A stretch of 64,000 nt of DNA from Ophthalmolycus amberensis. Taxonomy: Eukaryota; Chordata; Actinopteri; Perciformes; Zoarcidae. The notes beneath the pieces are model-generated. The model was given only the letters and a program-made list of their open reading frames with translations. It was not told the origin of the DNA and searched no databases. The stretch lies in contig JAFEUB010001050.1 of assembly GCA_024529925.1 (NCBI GenBank), positions 521,001 to 585,000 of the forward strand, written 5' to 3'. How positions within the stretch are numbered: position 1 is the stretch's first letter; each line of letters starts with the position of its first letter. Shown piece by piece: positions 61,706 to 64,000 of the stretch. A program made the position numbers and the translations under genes.

Positions 61706-61888
61706 CTGTACCTCTGACATCTGCGTGGCTGTGTTGCCTTTGGCCCCCAGCATCACCATAGCCAGGGCTGAAGAGATGCTGAAAGGGGAGTAGAAGATAT
61801 TCGCTGTCTTGTCCTCATCTCCGAACTTTTTGAGCAAAGCCAGAGAGAAGGTGGTGTTGGCCTTGGACAGAGGGGTTGGTGATGCCAT
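56533..61888 (-). CDS. serpinb1: Clade B serpin (serpinb1-like), complete, nine coding exons
   Basis: Clade B serpins are intracellular suicide inhibitors of serine or cysteine proteases. Exons in gene order: 61888-61712, 60171-60067, 58970-58830, 58599-58482, 58385-58243, 57700-57623, 57302-57213, 57113-56933 and 56753-56533, giving 417 codons. Family landmarks are NIFYSPFSISSALAMVMLGA, LNVANRLYGEQSYQFVE, RLVLVNAIYFKGNW, VKMMYQKSKFPV, VGLPRFKMEESYDM and the signature FTADHPFLFFI. There is no signal peptide, as usual for clade B. Residues 60-94 are a CD-loop insertion on its own exon, containing QMQMQQQ, as in fish serpinb1 genes. The hinge GTEAAAATA is of the inhibitory type. Counting from it, P1-P1' is Arg383-Ser384, so a trypsin-like target is predicted. 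The closest fish paralogue name cannot be settled without a tree. Confidence 0.93.
56933..57113 (-). CDS. serpinb1: Serpin coding exon 8
   Basis: Residues 285-344 plus one base: LEKALTYENFVEWTRRDMMD, EVEIRVGLPRFKMEESYDMK, NVLASMGMLDAFDVSMCDFS. It ends just before the conserved G-M-S of strand 4A. Confidence 0.95.
57179..57210 (-). repeat. serpinb1: (CA)n next to serpin exon 7 donor
   Basis: Reads CACA on the gene strand and starts within about 5 bases of the 5' splice site. Confidence 0.9.
57213..57302 (-). CDS. serpinb1: Serpin coding exon 7
   Basis: Thirty codons, residues 255-284: ILEMPYKGKELSMLIFLPSQ, MEDGTTGLEK. The donor AAG|gtggga is followed by a (CA)n repeat on the gene strand. Phase 0 at both ends. 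Confidence 0.93.
57623..57700 (-). CDS. serpinb1: Serpin coding exon 6
   Basis: Twenty-six codons, residues 229-254: KETKSVKMMYQKSKFPVTYI, PEANCQ. Phase 0 at both ends. Confidence 0.93.
58243..58385 (-). CDS. serpinb1: Serpin coding exon 5
   Basis: Residues 181-228: GKIKDLLAQGVVDGLTRLVL, VNAIYFKGNWNKQFQESATK, DAQFRLNK. It includes the strongly conserved strand 3A. Confidence 0.95.
58482..58599 (-). CDS. serpinb1: Serpin coding exon 4
   Basis: Residues 142-180 plus one base: DYLGKTKKHYSAELEAVDFA, ASSEAARLNINKWVLEQTQ. It covers the helix E/F region of the serpin fold. Confidence 0.94.
58830..58970 (-). CDS. serpinb1: Serpin coding exon 3
   Basis: Residues 95-141: CLKTQDCLDDVHVSFAQLLS, ELNKADAPYALNVANRLYGE, QSYQFVE. 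Phase 0 at both ends; the donor is GAG|gtgtgt. Confidence 0.94.
58971..60066 (-). other. serpinb1: Serpin intron 2
   Basis: AT-rich intron between the CD-loop exon and the next. Nothing recognised beyond short A/T runs. Confidence 0.75.
60067..60171 (-). CDS. serpinb1: Serpin coding exon 2: CD-loop insertion
   Basis: Thirty-five codons in phase 0 at both ends: VLCFTEAEKPRHAGAEQMQM then QQQAPFKLPAHLLKM. This is the variable loop between helices C and D that only some clade B serpins have. The polypyrimidine tract before the acceptor (ccccgactgtag) is weak, and the exon could be skipped in frame. Confidence 0.85.
60172..61711 (-). other. serpinb1: Serpin intron 1 (between coding exons)
   Basis: Contains (CA)n at 60721-60742, a C12 run near 61281-61292, and the TG tract 61675-61703 next to the donor. 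No exon recognised. Confidence 0.75.
61675..61703 (-). repeat. serpinb1: (CA)n next to serpin exon 1 donor
   Basis: Reads CACA on the gene strand, from about 9 bases into the intron. Confidence 0.9.
61712..61888 (-). CDS. serpinb1: Serpin coding exon 1
   Basis: Residues 1-59, from ATG at 61886-61888 (MASPTPLSKANTTFSLALLK) to NTATQMSE. The untranslated part begins at 61893 after ctttgtag. The donor gtacag is followed almost at once by a (CA)n repeat on the gene strand. Confidence 0.94.
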
Positions 61889-62469
61889 TGTGTCTACAAA
61901 GAAGGGAGGGCAGACTAGCATTCATTATTGCATTACAAACTTTAAAAACGGTCTCTTTACCGAGATATATTAGTAATATTTGCCAAAGTAAAGTGGTGGT
62001 TGTTTTTGTTAATTTAAGATGATTTTGGCTGCATCGTTGGTGGTGTCTATGCAAATTCACCTGTAGATGGTAATTATATTTACAAAAAACTCATATATTC
62101 AAGAAAGTATTTAATATATGATGTTTTGTCAATATAATTACAAAACATTATAAATTCAATAAAATATTACACTTCCGGATTTTTCAATGCAATAATAACA
62201 GCTGAAATAGTGAATATGGCTCGTGGATAACAGAGAGTAAAAAGTGATCATGTTACATTTAGTAGCTATATATCACAACTTAGAATAACATATATATTAG
62301 CATTTACTGTACTTCATTCTTAACGCCAGATCACGAGTCAACCAGGTTAAATGCCTGTCAATCGTCTATAACACACGGTCGATCACATTATATCTGAGTT
62401 GTACAAACGAGTAAACTTTCTACTAGTAGAACTGTAGATAAACCATAATTAAACTCATTCTCTACTTAC

Positions 62470-62520
62470 TGACAGAGACTTTTCTTGTGTTCCTCTAGTG
62501 TTCAATAGCCTTTCCGTCAC
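62470..62520 (-). other. serpinb1: Probable non-coding first exon of the serpin
   Basis: On the gene strand tctctgtca|gtaagt gives a strong donor whose exon ends at 62470. It is the natural partner for the acceptor at 61894, because clade B serpins usually have an untranslated exon 1. The start of transcription is not determined; 62520 is a nominal limit. Confidence 0.45.
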
Positions 62521-64000
62521 AGGAAGACTTCTGTTTAAACCATCAGTTTTATTATTTACACTCTGGCTGACACGCCCCAAAAACCTCGCTCAATGAGCTT
62601 CCGCATTCTCATCAAGGATAGTAAAAGGAAGAGATGCCACGTGTCTTCACTGCGGCGCAACACATGCGCAGTGAAGTCTGGTCTGCACTTGCTGACAGGC
62701 TCATTAGCTGGCGCACGAGCGTACCTGAATAATATTGTCAGGCGGAGCGCAACAAAAGAGCACCTGTACGGGCACCATCCCTTTATCTCTAGTGCCGACC
62801 GACGTCACAGCCTCTGCTTCACTGCGCATGTGTCATACCGCACGGCTCAAGAACGTGTCCCAGCCTTCTTTTAACAAGCCCATGGATGTGAATAAGCCTT
62901 AATGCTCACATCTCATTGTACGGAAGCCGTACGGAGAAAATAGCTTTCAGCTTTCTCATTCTTTCTAAAGTTATTGCTGTATAATACTCTTAAAGGGTAC
63001 CTAATGACCTTTACTAAAGATAAATTACTAAAGATAAATAATTATTATTATAGAGTAACTATTATTGCTGTAATAATAAACACAGGGTTCAGTTTGTTTG
63101 TGGCTTGATGTAATTAGGCTTGATTTAGTACATTCCCAAAAAGTGGATCTATTTGTGAATACATCGCTTTTCCTGAGAGTATTTTGTGATGTCGATGACA
63201 AAAGATTCCTGCAAAAAGAAGGGAAGTGCTCATATGATTGTAAGTGTTATTTCTACATGAATCAGTTGCCTACGAGATCGAGGGGATGGAATTAAATTAA
63301 TATTACTGAGGAAAACAAAACCTTCATCAGAGAACTTGGACTGAGTTATTTATGATTATAGTTCTGGAAATACAAGATCCCTGGTTTTGCTTGCATATGC
63401 TTGTTTGATCATATATTTGATACTGTATTACTATATTCTATGTTTGGGAAATACAGCTAATGAGCTTTTTATTTTTTTATGGAAGTTATTTTCCAGTTTG
63501 CCTATAGAATCAAGGAAAAATAAAATGACAGCATAAAAAAATGTACAGTGTTTCCAAACCACACTCCTTTTATACAAGCACAAGAATACATACTGTTGTA
63601 ATAGTTTGGATTCAGTAGCTGACAAAATCCTCTTTTATTATAGTCCACTCTTAACATACTCAAATGGTAACATTACATTATATTGCATATTACTAATGAT
63701 GTGTGGCTGCAACAGATCAGAGTGTTTGTCTGAGATAGCAAATGATACAGTGTGATTTTCCTACTCAACTACAGGCAAAGACTGTTTCTAAAATACACAT
63801 AATCATCAGGAAAATCACTCATTGGAATTCTAAACAACCGACTGGGCAACAATTGGGAGACTTTCAGTTTTTTACCTTTGGATGTAAATGTGTGGGTTCA
63901 GTGAGCCAGTTTTAACGTGGCTTTCCTACAAAATTGTGCTCTTGATAGAGCGACAAACAGACGGGAATTCAGATTTATATCTTTCACTTAAGATGGAGAA
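62521..64000. other. Serpin upstream region
   Basis: 62550-62880 is richer in G+C and CpG than its surroundings and carries a 17-bp inverted repeat. From about 62890 onward the sequence is AT-rich. 63513-63600 resembles the serpin's own 3' flank. No complete gene seen. Confidence 0.55.
62660..62833. promoter_or_regulatory. 17-bp inverted repeat with NRF1-like halves upstream of serpin
   Basis: acacatgcgcagtgaag (62660-62676) and cttcactgcgcatgtgt (62817-62833) are exact reverse complements. Each holds TGCGCATG, close to the NRF1 palindrome half. A CRE-like gacgtcac lies at 62801-62808. Confidence 0.4.

Noticed and set aside
62593..62874. 93-codon plus-strand frame upstream of the serpin
   Set aside because: No recognisable domain, and it overlaps the inverted repeat in a GC-richer promoter-like stretch. 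A transcript would be needed to revive it.
1..64000. CRISPR arrays, operons, or bacterial or phage systems
   Set aside because: All regular repeats found are microsatellites, minisatellites or transposon parts, and the genes are spliced vertebrate genes.

Overview
This is vertebrate nuclear DNA, almost certainly from a ray-finned (teleost) fish and probably a spiny-rayed one. The signs are intron-split genes with consensus GT/AG borders, very many (CA/TG)n microsatellites, homopolymer C/G runs, compact intergenic spaces, non-autonomous hAT-type elements and MITEs of teleost type, and protein sequences closest (from memory) to fish AHRR, PIGM and clade B serpins. Only about 5% of the window is coding.

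Layout. (1) 1-29959: no recognisable exon. This is most simply one very large 5' intron of the aryl hydrocarbon receptor repressor gene, because the first exon seen (29960) starts in mid-codon just after the expected bHLH region. It holds microsatellites, an 85-bp perfect direct repeat, old repeat fragments, and a striking ~2-kb GC-rich block (about 24.85-26.9 kb) with a hairpin minisatellite. (2) 29960-42452, plus strand: the last six coding exons of ahrr (about 610 codons: PAS-A and the C-terminal repressor region; bHLH exons missing, no PAS-B), followed by a 3' UTR to about 44.2 kb. (3) 44.2-50.75 kb: intergenic, with a MITE, a hAT-like element and another minisatellite. (4) 50798-53411, minus strand: complete eight-exon pigm (412 codons), GPI mannosyltransferase 1. 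(5) 53800-55245: a hAT-type element with a perfect 8-bp target-site duplication. (6) 56533-61888, minus strand: complete nine-coding-exon clade B serpin (417 codons) with a CD-loop insertion and an Arg-Ser reactive centre; a non-coding first exon probably lies near 62470. (7) 62.5-64 kb: serpin promoter region, then sequence resembling the serpin's own 3' end, suggesting a tandem serpin paralogue to the right.

The three genes do not form one pathway. AHRR is a nuclear repressor of dioxin-receptor signalling, PIGM works in the ER on GPI anchors, and the serpin is an intracellular protease inhibitor. No new multi-gene system was found. The most interesting signals are splice sites embedded in TG/CA repeats (ahrr PAS exon, two serpin donors), the multi-exon pigm against the intronless mammalian gene, the Arg P1 serpin, and the structured repeats. 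Exon borders come from reading splice consensus and frame by eye and were not tested against transcripts.
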